From Bacillus sanguinis (GTDB lineage Bacteria; Bacillota; Bacilli; Bacillales; Bacillaceae_G), in NCBI RefSeq assembly GCF_018332475.1, contig NZ_BOQB01000013.1, positions 1 through 64,000 on the forward strand: a DNA stretch of 64,000 bases, in the 5' to 3' direction. The notes below the pieces were generated by a model. The model was not told the DNA's origin. It was given only the letters and a program-made list of their open reading frames with translations, and did not search any database. The translations under genes were made by a program, and so were the position numbers. Below, piece after piece: positions 1 through 9,741 of this stretch (the first letter of the stretch is position 1; each line of letters starts with the position of its first letter).

Positions 1-480
1 GCAATTGATGACAACGTAGCTAACTCAATCGTTTCCCAGCTTTTATTCTTGGAATCTCAAGATCCAGAAAAAGATATTCACATCTACATCAACAGCCCTG
101 GTGGTTCTATCACAGCAGGTATGGCAATTTACGATACAATGCAGTTTATTAAACCGCAAGTATCAACAATCTGTATCGGTATGGCGGCATCTATGGGTGC
201 ATTCTTACTAGCAGCAGGTGAAAAAGGAAAACGTTTCGCACTTCCAAACAGTGAAGTAATGATTCACCAACCACTTGGCGGAGCACAAGGTCAAGCGACT
301 GAAATCGAAATCGCTGCAAAACGTATCCTATTCTTACGTGAAAAACTAAACCAAATTCTTGCTGACCGCACAGGTCAACCACTTGAAGTACTACAACGCG
401 ACACAGACCGCGACAACTTCATGACAGCAGAAAAAGCTTTAGAATACGGTTTAATCGATAAGATCTTTACAAATCGTTAA
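1..480 (+). CDS. clpP: ATP-dependent Clp protease proteolytic subunit (5' end outside window)
   Basis: Serine protease subunit of the ClpXP/ClpCP machines, which degrade regulatory and damaged cytoplasmic proteins. The frame is open from the first base, so the N-terminus lies upstream. Against the usual 193-residue Bacillus ClpP the first visible residue would be about residue 35. The catalytic triad is visible: Ser in GMAASMGAF (about residue 98), His in MIHQP (about 123) and Asp in DTDRDNF (about 172). The GSIxAG-type oxyanion segment is also present ([10 protein letters not shown]). The C-terminus is complete. It is the only plus-strand core gene here, facing the minus-strand crh operon, and is followed by structured repeats and a strong terminator. 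Identification is secure. Confidence 0.97.
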   Translation, partial: AIDDNVANSIVSQLLFLESQDPEKDIHIYINSPGGSITAGMAIYDTMQFIKPQVSTICIGMAASMGAFLLAAGEKGKRFALPNSEVMIHQPLGGAQGQATEIEIAAKRILFLREKLNQILADRTGQPLEVLQRDTDRDNFMTAEKALEYGLIDKIFTNR

Positions 481-481
481 T

Positions 482-737
482 AACTAAAAGCGGAAGCGGC
501 TCGTTTAGAATCGCAGGGCGATGGAGCCCCTGATTCCGAGGCGCTTTTTGCCTCGAATGAAGGGGCGAAGCGACCGGAGATTCTAGCCGCTGGAGCTAGA
601 TATAACTAAAAGCGGAAGCGGCTCGTTTAGAATCACAGGGCGATGGAGCCCCTGATTCCGAGGCGCTTTTTGCCTCGAATGTAAAAGCGAAACAACCGGA
701 GATTCTAGCCGCTGAAGCTGGATAGATTTAAAGCGGA
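482..737. repeat. Two tandem copies of a structured ~122-bp repeat plus the start of a third
   Basis: A unit starting ACTAAAAGCGGAAGCGGCTC begins near 483 and again near 605 (period 122). A third partial start (AAAGCGGAAGCG) lies at 729-740, fused to the clpP terminator. Each full unit has outer ends that pair (AGCGGAAGCGGCT...AGAATC against GATTCTAGCCGCT...GAGCT), a middle stem GCCCCT/AGGGGC and an inner hairpin CGAGGCGCTTTTTGCCTCG. The second copy has lost part of the middle stem (AAGGGGCGAAGCG became TAAAAGCGAAACA). It looks like a B. cereus-group dispersed intergenic element of the bcr type. The family name is an inference. Confidence 0.75.
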
Positions 738-765
738 AGCGCCCTATTATAGGGCGCTTTTTTTA
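738..765 (+). terminator. Intrinsic terminator of clpP
   Basis: Perfect 9-bp stem AGCGCCCTA-TTA-TAGGGCGCT followed by a T tract. It lies about 260 bp after the clpP stop because the tandem repeats are inserted between them. Confidence 0.85.
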
Positions 766-881
766 TATCTAGGTCTTCGCACACGCATACCCCACCTAGT
801 ATCCAACTAAATATATCGACTTACCGACAATCCTCGACAAGCACGTACCGTCTACATCCCCACCGACAATCATCAACAAAT
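766..881. repeat. Degenerate ATATATCGAC-type intergenic repeat
   Basis: The segment near 811-880 contains ATATATCGACTTACCGACAA and further CGACAA/CCGACAA echoes. It resembles segments near 20894, 25940, 28231-28285 and 54222-54340 in this window. No coding potential is seen. Confidence 0.45.
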
Positions 882-914
882 AAAAAAACTATCGCACATG
901 CGCGATAGTTTTTT
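882..914 (-). terminator. Terminator of the yvcI-crh operon
   Basis: Inverted repeat AAAAACTATCGC/GCGATAGTTTTT with a short loop, overlapping the crh stop codon. T tracts on both strands suggest it can work bidirectionally. Confidence 0.8.
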
Positions 915-1161
915 ACTGTACATATGCAGCTAACGCTTCTAAAGCTTCTTCTGCATCTGAACCTTCCGTTGTAATTGTTATCATGCTACCAGTTCCGATT
1001 GCTAAGCTCATAATCCCCATTATGCTCTTTGCATTCACTGTCTTTCCATCTTTCTCGATGAAGATATCCGCATGAAAGCGATTTGCCTCTTGTACAAACA
1101 ACGCAGCCGGACGTGCTTGTAAACCGTTTTTTAATGAAACCTGAACTCTTTTTTGAACCAC
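913..1161 (-). CDS. crh: Catabolite repression HPr-like protein Crh
   Basis: Small HPr paralog that, once phosphorylated on Ser46 by HPr kinase, acts as a co-repressor with CcpA. At 82 aa it matches HPr length. Residue 15, the phosphocarrier His in true HPr, is Gln (NGLQARPAA), while Ser46 is kept in AKSIMGIMSL. That combination is diagnostic of Crh, which cannot carry PTS phosphate. It is the last gene of yvcI-rapZ-yvcK-whiA-crh, 23 bp after whiA. HPrK/P, its kinase, is encoded about 10 kb away in this window. Confidence 0.95.
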   Translation of the reverse strand: MVQKRVQVSLKNGLQARPAALFVQEANRFHADIFIEKDGKTVNAKSIMGIMSLAIGTGSMITITTEGSDAEEALEALAAYVQ

Positions 1162-1184
1162 AGCTCCATTTCCCCTTTAACCTC

Positions 1185-2135
1185 TTATTTTTTTGCTACC
1201 GTTTCCCCCGCGCGTAATTTCTCTGCAATCTCATCGATTTTACGCAAACGATGATTAATACCCGATTTACTAATTTTCCCCCCGGATACCATCTCACCTA
1301 ATTCTTTCAATGTTACATCTTGATAATCTCTTCGTAGTTGTGCAATTTCTCGTAGTTTATCTGGCAATATATCAAGACCGACCGTCTCATCAATATAGCG
1401 GATATTTTCAATCTGCCTTAGCGCTGCACCAATTGTTTTATTTAAATTAGCTGTTTCGCAGTTCACTAAACGATTTACTGAATTACGCATATCACGTACG
1501 ATTCGAATGTCTTCAAATCTTAAAAGTGCATTATGAGCACCTATAATATTTAAAAACTCTGTAATTTTTTCTGCTTCTTTCAAATACGTAATGTACCCTT
1601 TTCTTCTTTCCAACGTCTTACTATTTAAATCAAATCCGTTCATCAGTTCACATATAGCATCATTATGTTCCTTATATAACGAAAAGATCTCTAAATGATA
1701 AGATGATGTTTCTGGGTTATTTACCGAACCACCTGCTAAAAATGCACCGCGTAAATACGATCGTTTACAACATTTCTTCTCAATCAATTCTTGTGATATA
1801 TTTCGAATAAATGAAAAGTCGTCTCGAACAATATGAAGATCAGCTAATATTTCGCGAGACTTCTCAACAAGTCGCACAATATATACATTATTTTTCTTCA
1901 ATCGCATTTTTTTACGAACAAGTAATTCTACCGTCACGTCATATCCTTTTTTCAAAAGCGTATAAATCCTTCTTGCAATTGCCGCATTCTCCGTTTGAAT
2001 ATCGATAGATAGACGACGATTTGAAAAAGAAAGCGAGCCGTTCATTCGAAGTAACGCTGATAATTCTGCTTTCTCACAGCATTCCTTCATCTCAAGATTC
2101 GTCAACTCTTTCTTTGTTTCTGATGCAAATGACAC
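1185..2135 (-). CDS. whiA: DNA-binding protein WhiA
   Basis: WhiA homologue of 316 aa, the size known in Bacillus: an N-terminal LAGLIDADG-like fold followed by a C-terminal helix-turn-helix. It affects cell division and chromosome segregation in Bacillus and sporulation in actinomycetes. The longest ORF starts at a GTG that lies inside the ribosome binding site AAGGAGGT. I therefore chose the GTG three codons later (spacing 8), giving [15 protein letters not shown], which matches family N-termini. The C-terminal segment [20 protein letters not shown] is the HTH. It sits between yvcK and crh as in other Firmicutes. Confidence 0.93.
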   Translation of the reverse strand: MSFASETKKELTNLEMKECCEKAELSALLRMNGSLSFSNRRLSIDIQTENAAIARRIYTLLKKGYDVTVELLVRKKMRLKKNNVYIVRLVEKSREILADLHIVRDDFSFIRNISQELIEKKCCKRSYLRGAFLAGGSVNNPETSSYHLEIFSLYKEHNDAICELMNGFDLNSKTLERRKGYITYLKEAEKITEFLNIIGAHNALLRFEDIRIVRDMRNSVNRLVNCETANLNKTIGAALRQIENIRYIDETVGLDILPDKLREIAQLRRDYQDVTLKELGEMVSGGKISKSGINHRLRKIDEIAEKLRAGETVAKK

Positions 2136-2224
2136 AGTCAACACCTCCTTATACGATTATTGTGGAACAAAAATCTTGTCCTATATGAAATGATGAGCGT
2201 TACCCCAAACGAGGCAACGCACAT

Positions 2225-3178
2225 CTACAACAGTGAATATAAAATTGAAGCTAGCTTTAATGTATCGTGCCTTACAACACGATCATCATACTTCGCTAAT
2301 TGATCTTGAATGACATCAATATTGTTTTCAGTAAAACGCTCTTCATCTACTACAACTGGTGCCGACATTTCTTCCTCATATAACTGACGTAATTCACAAG
2401 GAATATCACGGTTATTTACAATTGCAGTATCGATAAATGGCTTACCTAAATGATCATGTAACGCCTGCACATGGTCAAACGCAGTATATCCCATCGTTTC
2501 ACCAGCTTGTGTCATAACATTACACACATATACCTTCTTCGCTTTTGCAGCAAGAACAGCGTCCCCAATTTTGTTAACAACTAAATTCGGTAATATACTC
2601 GTATACAAACTTCCTGGACCGAAAACAAGTAAATCAGCTCGCTTAATCTCAGCCAACGTTTCATGTAACGGCTCTACATCTTCTGGAGTTAAAAAGACAC
2701 GGTTAATCTTCTTTCCGTAATACGGAATCTTTGATTCACCTGTTACAATTTCTCCATCTTCTAGTTCCGCATGAAGTACCGCGCTTTGGTTCGCTGCTGG
2801 TAACACACGTCCTCTGACGTTTAATACTTTACTCGTTTCCGTAATCGCGTGGAAAAAGTCTCCTGTAATCGAGGTCATACCCGCCAATAATAAATTTCCT
2901 AACGCATGACCTTTCAGCCCATCTCCTGTTGTGAAACGATGCTGAAATAAAGCTTCCACCAGCGGCTCTACATCTGATAACGCAACAAGTACGTTACGAA
3001 TGTCACCTGGGGGTGGAATTTCTAGCTCATCACGTAATCTACCTGAACTACCACCATCATCAGCGATTGTAACAACTGCTGTAATATCAACCGGATATTG
3101 TTTTAATCCTCGCAATAAAACAGATAGTCCAGTGCCGCCTCCCATGATAACAATTTTAGGCTTTCTCTCTTTTTTCAT
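2225..3178 (-). CDS. yvcK: YvcK family gluconeogenesis/morphology factor
   Basis: UDP-sugar-binding protein of the CofD/YvcK fold, needed in B. subtilis for growth on gluconeogenic substrates and for correct localisation of wall synthesis. The N-terminal motif IVIMGGGTGLSVLLRGLK and the following TIADDGGSSGRLR are the signature nucleotide-binding elements. Length is 317 aa, as usual. It starts 3 bp after the rapZ stop and precedes whiA, so it is tightly co-transcribed. A role as glucose-6-phosphate dehydrogenase-independent carbon regulator is known for the family and is not shown by sequence. Confidence 0.93.
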   Translation of the reverse strand: MKKERKPKIVIMGGGTGLSVLLRGLKQYPVDITAVVTIADDGGSSGRLRDELEIPPPGDIRNVLVALSDVEPLVEALFQHRFTTGDGLKGHALGNLLLAGMTSITGDFFHAITETSKVLNVRGRVLPAANQSAVLHAELEDGEIVTGESKIPYYGKKINRVFLTPEDVEPLHETLAEIKRADLLVFGPGSLYTSILPNLVVNKIGDAVLAAKAKKVYVCNVMTQAGETMGYTAFDHVQALHDHLGKPFIDTAIVNNRDIPCELRQLYEEEMSAPVVVDEERFTENNIDVIQDQLAKYDDRVVRHDTLKLASILYSLL

Positions 3179-3181
3179 CCC

Positions 3182-4063
3182 TTAATGGCCCTTTCTCTTC
3201 TCCACATCACGATGAGATACATGAACGCTATACTCTGGTTTCAAATGTTTCCCAAGGTATTCTGTAAGCGTAACAGAACGATGCTGTCCACCTGTACATC
3301 CAATTGCAATTACAAGTTGACTCTTGCCTTCTCTTTTATAATGAGGCAGCATGAAAGTAATAAGATCCGTCAATTTCTCTAAAAACTTATGTGTCTCATT
3401 AAATTTCAGCACATACGATGAAACTTCCTCATCTAGTCCTGTTAACGGCTTCATATGTGGAATGTAATATGGATTTGGTAAAAAACGAACATCAAATACT
3501 AAATCTGCATCAATTGGAATACCGTACTTAAATCCAAATGACATAACATTTACACGAAATGCTTGCTCGGTTTCAGTTGAAAACAGATGAACAATTTTTT
3601 CACGCAATTCTTTCGGTTTTAAATCTGATGTATCAAGCACAATATTCGCTCGCGCCTTCATATCAGTTAATAAGCTACGCTCCATTTCGATTCCCTTTAA
3701 CGGCAAACCAGTTGGTGCAAGTGGATGCGAACGTCTCGTTTCTTTATAACGAGTTACAAGCGTGCCATCTTTCGCATCTAAGAATAAAATATGAGGAATA
3801 ATCCATGTACGTTCTGATAAATCATCAAGTGCTCCCCATAAATGTTCGAAAAACTCTCGGCCACGTAAATCCACGCCAAGTGCTACTTTATTCATTTTTC
3901 CTTTTGAATCTGCCATAAGCTCAATAAACTTTGGCAATAACATCGGTGGTAAATTATCAACACAGAAATATCCTAAATCTTCAAAACTTTGTAAAGCTAC
4001 TGTCTTTCCAGCTCCAGACATTCCTGTAATAATTACCATTTTTATATCATTATTCTCTGTCAT
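3182..4063 (-). CDS. rapZ: RNase adapter RapZ / nucleotide-binding protein YvcJ
   Basis: P-loop protein of 293 aa with Walker A GMSGAGKT at residues 14-21, Walker B-like CVDNLPP and the conserved C-terminal domain with [12 protein letters not shown]. In E. coli RapZ directs small RNA GlmZ to RNase E. In Bacillus, YvcJ binds and hydrolyses GTP/ATP and affects competence. The start is supported by AGGAGAGG seven bases upstream. It is second in the operon after the NUDIX gene, with a 20-bp gap, and almost touches yvcK. Confidence 0.93.
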   Translation of the reverse strand: MTENNDIKMVIITGMSGAGKTVALQSFEDLGYFCVDNLPPMLLPKFIELMADSKGKMNKVALGVDLRGREFFEHLWGALDDLSERTWIIPHILFLDAKDGTLVTRYKETRRSHPLAPTGLPLKGIEMERSLLTDMKARANIVLDTSDLKPKELREKIVHLFSTETEQAFRVNVMSFGFKYGIPIDADLVFDVRFLPNPYYIPHMKPLTGLDEEVSSYVLKFNETHKFLEKLTDLITFMLPHYKREGKSQLVIAIGCTGGQHRSVTLTEYLGKHLKPEYSVHVSHRDVEKRKGH

Positions 4064-4083
4064 CGTATCCTCTCCTTGACGGT

Positions 4084-4542
4084 TTAACTCGGATCTAATC
4101 GATATGAAAGCAACTCAAAATCTGGGGTATATACAAATGTACCGTAGATTATGCCATTTCCTTTAATTAAATAATCAATAATGTGATAATCTCCTGGTGC
4201 CATTGCTAGATCATCAATTTTATCAAATGTATGCCAACCAATGATGCCTTCTTCGCTCTCTAGTTTGTTTTCTCCTGCAAAATCTGTCGCTAAGAAGGAG
4301 AACATCATCCATTCAGAAACAACTTTATCACCTTCTTGGATGACAAAGGTGAAGACCCCCTTTAACGCTGGGTTCTTTAAATAAATACCTGTTTCTTCAC
4401 GATACTCGCGAACAACGGAATCTCTTACAGTCTCACCACGCTCCATTTTCCCGCCTGGTGCAACCCACCAATTTCGGCGAGGTTTTTGGAGTAAGAGTAC
4501 TTCATTATCTCTAATTAACACACAGTTTGTCACTCTTTGCAT
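4084..4542 (-). CDS. yvcI: NUDIX hydrolase (YvcI-like)
   Basis: Protein of 152 aa with a complete NUDIX box (G-x5-E-x7-REYREETGI), so a Mg-dependent hydrolase of nucleoside diphosphate derivatives; the substrate is unknown. The box sits at about residues 32-54, preceded by [15 protein letters not shown], which resembles 8-oxo-dGTP-type MutT members. GAGGTG lies seven bases before the ATG. It is the promoter-proximal gene of the rapZ-yvcK-whiA-crh operon, the same position as B. subtilis yvcI. Confidence 0.88.
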   Translation of the reverse strand: MQRVTNCVLIRDNEVLLLQKPRRNWWVAPGGKMERGETVRDSVVREYREETGIYLKNPALKGVFTFVIQEGDKVVSEWMMFSFLATDFAGENKLESEEGIIGWHTFDKIDDLAMAPGDYHIIDYLIKGNGIIYGTFVYTPDFELLSYRLDPS

Positions 4543-4727
4543 GTTTCTTCACCTCAGCTACTTGCAGTAAAATTCTCACTGCATACTCATTTCATTATAC
4601 TATCAAAAACAGTTTGCTACAACGAAGGAGCCAGTCCTCTTTCGCTAAGCATATGCTACTCAACAATTTTAAAAAAGCTTTCTAGAACAAGCAATGTAAA
4701 TGCTTAGATTTTCAATGAATAGCATGA

Positions 4728-4765
4728 AAAATCCCCTTAACGATTTTTATCGCCAAGGGGATTAA
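4728..4765 (-). terminator. Terminator of the DUF368 gene
   Basis: Long imperfect hairpin AATCCCCTTGGCGAT/ATCGTTAAGGGGATT (minus strand) followed by TTTTTC, 6 bp after the DUF368 stop. It separates that gene from the yvcI operon. Confidence 0.8.
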
Positions 4766-4770
4766 AGCCC

Positions 4771-5577
4771 TTATTTCTTACCGAAATAAGTAACAATCGC
4801 AAATCCTAAAATAAAGGTAATAATTGAACTTATAATTGAAAATCCTCCAGTTGGAATACCTGGGAATACAATTACAATCGAACCGATAACAAGTCCAATA
4901 ATTGCCGCAAATGTCATACTTTTATAACGATCTAATAAGAAACTAATTCCTTTACTACTCACAACAAACCCTACCATAACACCAGCACCGATAACTACGA
5001 TTAGAGGTAAGTTCAGTGTAGTTAAAGCATTAATTGCTGTCGGATACACACCAATAATTAATAGAATAAATGATCCGCTAATTCCAGGAAGCAACATAGC
5101 CATACTAGCCATCCATCCTGCGAAAAATAAACCAATTGCATTTAAAATTGTTAACGTCGTAATTGGATCTGCTGCCTTATCTGGTTTAAAGAAAGCTGTG
5201 ATTGCAACAAGAATTGCTGCAACGATTAATAAAACAATGTGCTTACCTTTAAACGAAGACTTTGCATCAGCTTCTCTCATTAACATCGGTAATATACTAA
5301 TAATTAAACCGAGGAAGAAAAATTGAGTCGGTTCATAATGATTTGCAAGTAAATATTTAATAACGTGGCTTAACGTTAAAAACGCTGCTGCCACACCAGC
5401 TGCAAGGGGAATTAAAAATCCTAGATGTTTTTTCCATTCACGACTAAAGAATCCACTAATTGCCGCAAGTAATTGTTCATAAATCCCTAACACAACAGCG
5501 ATTGTACCGCCGCTCACACCAGGAATTAAATCACTAACGCCCATACAAAATCCACGATATATATTACGCCATTCCAT
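4771..5577 (-). CDS. popT: DUF368 membrane protein, PopT-type polyprenyl-phosphate translocase
   Basis: Polytopic membrane protein (268 aa from the chosen start) with the duplicated DUF368 signature: MGVSDLIPGVSGGT near the N-terminus and MLLPGISGSF in the second half. DUF368 proteins are reported to be PopT flippases that return undecaprenyl phosphate to the inner leaflet for reuse in wall synthesis. That function is taken from the family. An in-frame ATG lies six codons upstream (5595) but has no usable ribosome binding site, whereas GAGGA lies 11 bases before this ATG. It is transcribed alone between two terminators. About eight hydrophobic segments are visible. Confidence 0.82.
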   Translation of the reverse strand: MEWRNIYRGFCMGVSDLIPGVSGGTIAVVLGIYEQLLAAISGFFSREWKKHLGFLIPLAAGVAAAFLTLSHVIKYLLANHYEPTQFFFLGLIISILPMLMREADAKSSFKGKHIVLLIVAAILVAITAFFKPDKAADPITTLTILNAIGLFFAGWMASMAMLLPGISGSFILLIIGVYPTAINALTTLNLPLIVVIGAGVMVGFVVSSKGISFLLDRYKSMTFAAIIGLVIGSIVIVFPGIPTGGFSIISSIITFILGFAIVTYFGKK

Positions 5578-5683
5578 ACTGAATAAATTCCTCATTTCTT
5601 ATAGTGATTTTTTCCGTAAAGTCTAGTATATCAATAAGAAAGCTTATAATCCTAATATTTTTTGACAAAACTTTGACATTTTC

Positions 5684-5723
5684 ACAAAAAAAAGAAGAAA
5701 GCGACTATCTGTAGCTTTCTTCT
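5684..5723 (-). terminator. Terminator of trxB
   Basis: Perfect 10-bp stem AGAAGAAAGC/GCTTTCTTCT followed by a run of T on the minus strand, just after the trxB stop. Confidence 0.85.
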
Positions 5724-5741
5724 CAAAAGGTATGTTATCCC

Positions 5742-6713
<972 letters not shown>

Positions 6714-6740
6714 TCATTCCTACACAATTAAGTTACCCTC

Positions 6741-6770
6741 ATTATACTGTTAGCATCATTTTTTTCCCAA
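6741..6770 (-). promoter_or_regulatory. Candidate sigma-A promoter of trxB
   Basis: On the minus strand, TTGGGA (6765-6770) and TATAAT (6741-6746) are separated by 18 bp, ending about 40 bp before the trxB start. Family knowledge says trxB is often Spx-controlled; no Spx signature can be asserted by eye. Confidence 0.5.
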
Positions 6771-6783
6771 TGATTTGCTTATC

Positions 6784-8295
6784 TTATGTGTGCGTACGTT
6801 TCACAGCCTGCACATACTTTCGAACAGTCGCTACAGATACATTATATACATCTCCGAGCTCCGACTGTGTCATCTTATTTCCTTGTTCACTGCGTACGAT
6901 ATATTCAATCGCCGCTGACCAGCCGTATACATTTGTAAAAGCTGCCCCAGATGTATATAAACGGATGAACGTACAAAACCAAAATTGTAAACACTCTTCG
7001 ATTAATTCATCATCTTTTTTCGTATAATTGTATAAGGCATCCGCGATTCGCGCACACTGTTCAAACTGTTGTAACTCAGCTGGAATGCTCTTATGGCTAT
7101 TCAGTAAAAAGAAATACTTTGCAAGTTGCGATACGATTGGAACACCGTTCTTCGCCTGCGTTACATCAAAGAAGAATCCCACCTTCTCTGGCGTGGACAA
7201 TTCATTCATTAAATATAAAGCTAGCATTTGTTCCTCTAGCGTTCCACTTTGCTGAAACGATTTTCGTAATTCCTCAAATAACACGTTTTGTCCTTCATCC
7301 GCTAAATTCAGCGCATTCCACGGTTCTTTTCCCTTTTTATCAGGGTGCAATTCTACAACATGTTGCCACATTTTTTCAGCTACTTGCTGATCTTTCACCA
7401 TATAAGCAGAATATGCAAACCAATAATAAAAACTAACGTCTCCCTCGTATCCTTGACGCTTTAATACTTTAAACCATTTATATGCATGCTCGAAATGACC
7501 AATTGTTGCAAGTGTCGTTCCAAGTTTTAAACGATGTTCGAATGAAATTGGATATACTGCAACTAACTGCGCAGCTAACGCTTCTACTTGTTTATGCTCT
7601 CCAATTGAATATAGGAAAATAAGCGTATTACAAAGCGCATGGATATTACCAGGATTTTTCTCTAAAATCATTTCCGTTAACTTCAGCGCCTTATCTACAT
7701 TACCAGATTGAAAATGTGCAATGGCTAAATTATTATGACCCGACCAAAATTCCGGATAATCTTTCGTAACAATTTCTAATGTAGCAATTGCTTCTTCCAA
7801 TTGTCCGTTACGAATATAACGATTTGCTTCTTCCTGCATAACAATTAAATCATCTTCATCCTCAATCTCTTCCGCACCCATCGCTTCTTCTTCCATAATT
7901 TCAAGTAATTCCAATGTATCTTCTACGAATTCCTTCTCTTCTGCAACTTCTAAATAACGCTCCGCATACTTCTTCGCCTGCTGAAATAGTCCCATATATG
8001 CATAATTATTTGCAATAAAATAATAACACTGTTCAAGTTCTGGATTAGATCTAACAAGCTTAAAGAAGGTTTGATTCGACTCTTGATATTCACCAGCCTC
8101 AGATAATACTGTTGCTAATTGACATAAAATAAACGGCTCCTTCTCACTTTGTGCCGCTCTTCGAAAATATTTAATTGCATCTTGCAATTTCTGCCCTTTG
8201 TAAGCCCTCATCCCTTTTTTATAAAAGAAGTCCGCTAATTGATTAAAAGAGATAACTTGTCCGTTCTCCTTATATATTCCTTGATTTTTCCCCAT
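6784..8295 (-). CDS. Tetratricopeptide-repeat protein with C-terminal HTH-like segment
   Basis: Cytoplasmic protein of 503 aa built largely of TPR helices (for example FYKKGMRAYKGQKLQDAIKYF and the NLAIAHFQSGNVDKALKL repeat), with an acidic linker EEEAMGAEEIEDEDD. The last 30 residues (MTQSELGDVYNVSVATVRKY) read like a helix-turn-helix. Position before trxB matches B. subtilis yvcD. The longest ORF begins 25 codons upstream, but GGAGG lies four bases before the ATG used here. Function is unknown; the TPRs suggest a scaffold and the tail suggests DNA or partner binding. A TATAAT lies near 8390 on the minus strand without a convincing -35. Confidence 0.82.
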   Translation of the reverse strand: MGKNQGIYKENGQVISFNQLADFFYKKGMRAYKGQKLQDAIKYFRRAAQSEKEPFILCQLATVLSEAGEYQESNQTFFKLVRSNPELEQCYYFIANNYAYMGLFQQAKKYAERYLEVAEEKEFVEDTLELLEIMEEEAMGAEEIEDEDDLIVMQEEANRYIRNGQLEEAIATLEIVTKDYPEFWSGHNNLAIAHFQSGNVDKALKLTEMILEKNPGNIHALCNTLIFLYSIGEHKQVEALAAQLVAVYPISFEHRLKLGTTLATIGHFEHAYKWFKVLKRQGYEGDVSFYYWFAYSAYMVKDQQVAEKMWQHVVELHPDKKGKEPWNALNLADEGQNVLFEELRKSFQQSGTLEEQMLALYLMNELSTPEKVGFFFDVTQAKNGVPIVSQLAKYFFLLNSHKSIPAELQQFEQCARIADALYNYTKKDDELIEECLQFWFCTFIRLYTSGAAFTNVYGWSAAIEYIVRSEQGNKMTQSELGDVYNVSVATVRKYVQAVKRTHT

Positions 8296-8440
8296 ATATC
8301 CTCCAGTTTTTTGTTTTCTTCGTTCACACATTCTTCTATCTATAAGTATAAACGATTCCGTAAAAAACAAAACAGTATATTATACTCAATTATTTCCTTT
8401 TTATTCATTAAAAAAGAAGAGAAATGTTACATTTTTAGTA

Positions 8441-8947
8441 TCAAACTTCTTTAGCATCCATTTCTTCTTTCGTATAAATAACACGCATTGGATTTCCACC
8501 CACGAAAGCACCACTTGGGACATCCCTATGAACAAGTGTGCCAGCTGAAACAATCGCGCCATCTCCAATTTTCACACCTGGTAATATCGTTGTATTCGCT
8601 CCAATCATCACTTCATTTCCTATGACAATCTCTCCAAGTCGATATTCGCGAATTAAATATTCATGTGCTAAAAGCGTTGTATTATAGCCGATAATCGAAT
8701 TCTCTCCCACAGTTATCTTTTCTGGGAACATAATGTCCGGCATTACCATAAGCGCGAACGATGTTTTCTTTCCGACTTTCATCCGTAAAAATGTGCGGTA
8801 CAACCAATTCTTAACGGATAAAAATGGTGTATAACGAGCAATCTGGATAATAATAAAGTTCTTCATTACCTTCCAAAAGGACACTGTTTTATACACATTC
8901 CATAATGAATTTTCTCCCGAAACAGGATAGCGTGTTGTCCGTCGCAC
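8441..8947 (-). CDS. yvoF: Left-handed beta-helix acyltransferase (YvoF-like)
   Basis: Hexapeptide-repeat transferase of 168 aa. Imperfect [LIV]-G-x4 repeats run from about residue 75 to 150 (ITVGENSIIGYNTT, IVIGNEVMIGANTTILPGVKIGDGAIVSAG), ending with the typical GNPMRVI. Such enzymes O- or N-acetylate sugars or antibiotics; the substrate here is unknown. The start is a GTG with GAGGAG eight bases upstream. It follows ppaX, as yvoF does in the hprK-lgt-ppaX-yvoF cluster of B. subtilis, but a 12-bp-stem hairpin separates the two genes. Confidence 0.87.
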   Translation of the reverse strand: MRRTTRYPVSGENSLWNVYKTVSFWKVMKNFIIIQIARYTPFLSVKNWLYRTFLRMKVGKKTSFALMVMPDIMFPEKITVGENSIIGYNTTLLAHEYLIREYRLGEIVIGNEVMIGANTTILPGVKIGDGAIVSAGTLVHRDVPSGAFVGGNPMRVIYTKEEMDAKEV

Positions 8948-8978
8948 TTTGCTCGCTCCTCTACTAAAAAGTGAAACT

Positions 8979-9015
8979 GTAAGTTAGTAGAGAAATATCT
9001 CCCCTACTAACTTAC
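8979..9015. other. Perfect 12-bp inverted repeat between ppaX and yvoF
   Basis: GTAAGTTAGTAG (8979-8990) and CTACTAACTTAC (9004-9015) with a 13-base loop. No strong T tract follows on the minus strand, so it may be a weak terminator, an mRNA processing site or a regulatory hairpin. Confidence 0.6.
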
Positions 9016-9023
9016 TTGGACCT

Positions 9024-9674
9024 TTATGAACGGTTCATATTAGACAAAATTGGTAGCAAATCACTCATTTTATCTAGCATAAAGTCCGGCTTGTAAGCCT
9101 CTAAATACGCTCTACCTTTCAGTGTCCATGAAACAGCAGCTGTTTTCGTACCCGCATTTTGTCCGCCAACAACATCATGATGATTATCCCCAACCATCAA
9201 TGCTTCTTCCGGTTTCGCATTTAATAACTGGAGCGCTTTTTGAAGTGGCTCTGGATGTGGTTTCACATGCTCTACATCATCAATTGTCACGACAACATCA
9301 AAAAATTCATCAAGCTTTGACAACTTTAATCCCATTTCAACAGTTTGTCTCGCTTTCGTTGTAACAATCCCAACTTTATAGCCTTGCTTCTTCAGCTCTT
9401 GAACTGTTTCATATACAGTTTCATATTCTTCTACTAATTCATCATGATGATCATGGTTAAATTGACGATAACATGTGATCATCTCTTCAACCTTGTCTTC
9501 ATCAATCTTGCTGAAAGTGTCATGTAAAGACGGACCGATGAATGGTAATACATCTTCACGTTTATATTGATCTGGATAATATGTATGTAACACATGTAAA
9601 AAAGAAGAAATAATAAGTTCGTTTGTATTAATTAGAGTTCCATCTAAATCAAATAACACTGTATTTATTCTCAT
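9024..9674 (-). CDS. ppaX: Pyrophosphatase PpaX
   Basis: HAD-superfamily phosphatase of 216 aa, the exact PpaX length. It hydrolyses the pyrophosphate released when HPrK/P dephosphorylates HPr-Ser-P, pulling that reaction forward. Motif [10 protein letters not shown] is at residues 8-16, motif II VTTKA near 110, and motif IV region [12 protein letters not shown] near 175. The longest ORF starts 16 codons earlier, but AAAGGA lies eight bases before this ATG. It follows lgt with a terminator-like hairpin in the gap, part of the hprK cluster. Confidence 0.92.
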   Translation of the reverse strand: MRINTVLFDLDGTLINTNELIISSFLHVLHTYYPDQYKREDVLPFIGPSLHDTFSKIDEDKVEEMITCYRQFNHDHHDELVEEYETVYETVQELKKQGYKVGIVTTKARQTVEMGLKLSKLDEFFDVVVTIDDVEHVKPHPEPLQKALQLLNAKPEEALMVGDNHHDVVGGQNAGTKTAAVSWTLKGRAYLEAYKPDFMLDKMSDLLPILSNMNRS

Positions 9675-9709
9675 TGCCTTAGTCCTTTCTCTTTCCTGAA
9701 TATGAAAGA

Positions 9710-9736
9710 AGCAGCATCTCATAATAAGATGCTACT
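9710..9736 (-). terminator. Weak terminator/attenuator between lgt and ppaX
   Basis: Stem AGTAGCATCT/AGATGCTGCT (one G-U pair) with a 7-base loop, followed on the minus strand by TCTTTC. The T tract is poor, so read-through into ppaX is likely. Confidence 0.55.
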
Positions 9737-9741
9737 TTTCT

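Noticed and set aside
482-727. CRISPR array or riboswitch in the clpP 3' region
   Set aside because: The repeat unit is 122 bp with only two full copies and no spacer pattern; it lies downstream of a gene and not in a leader.
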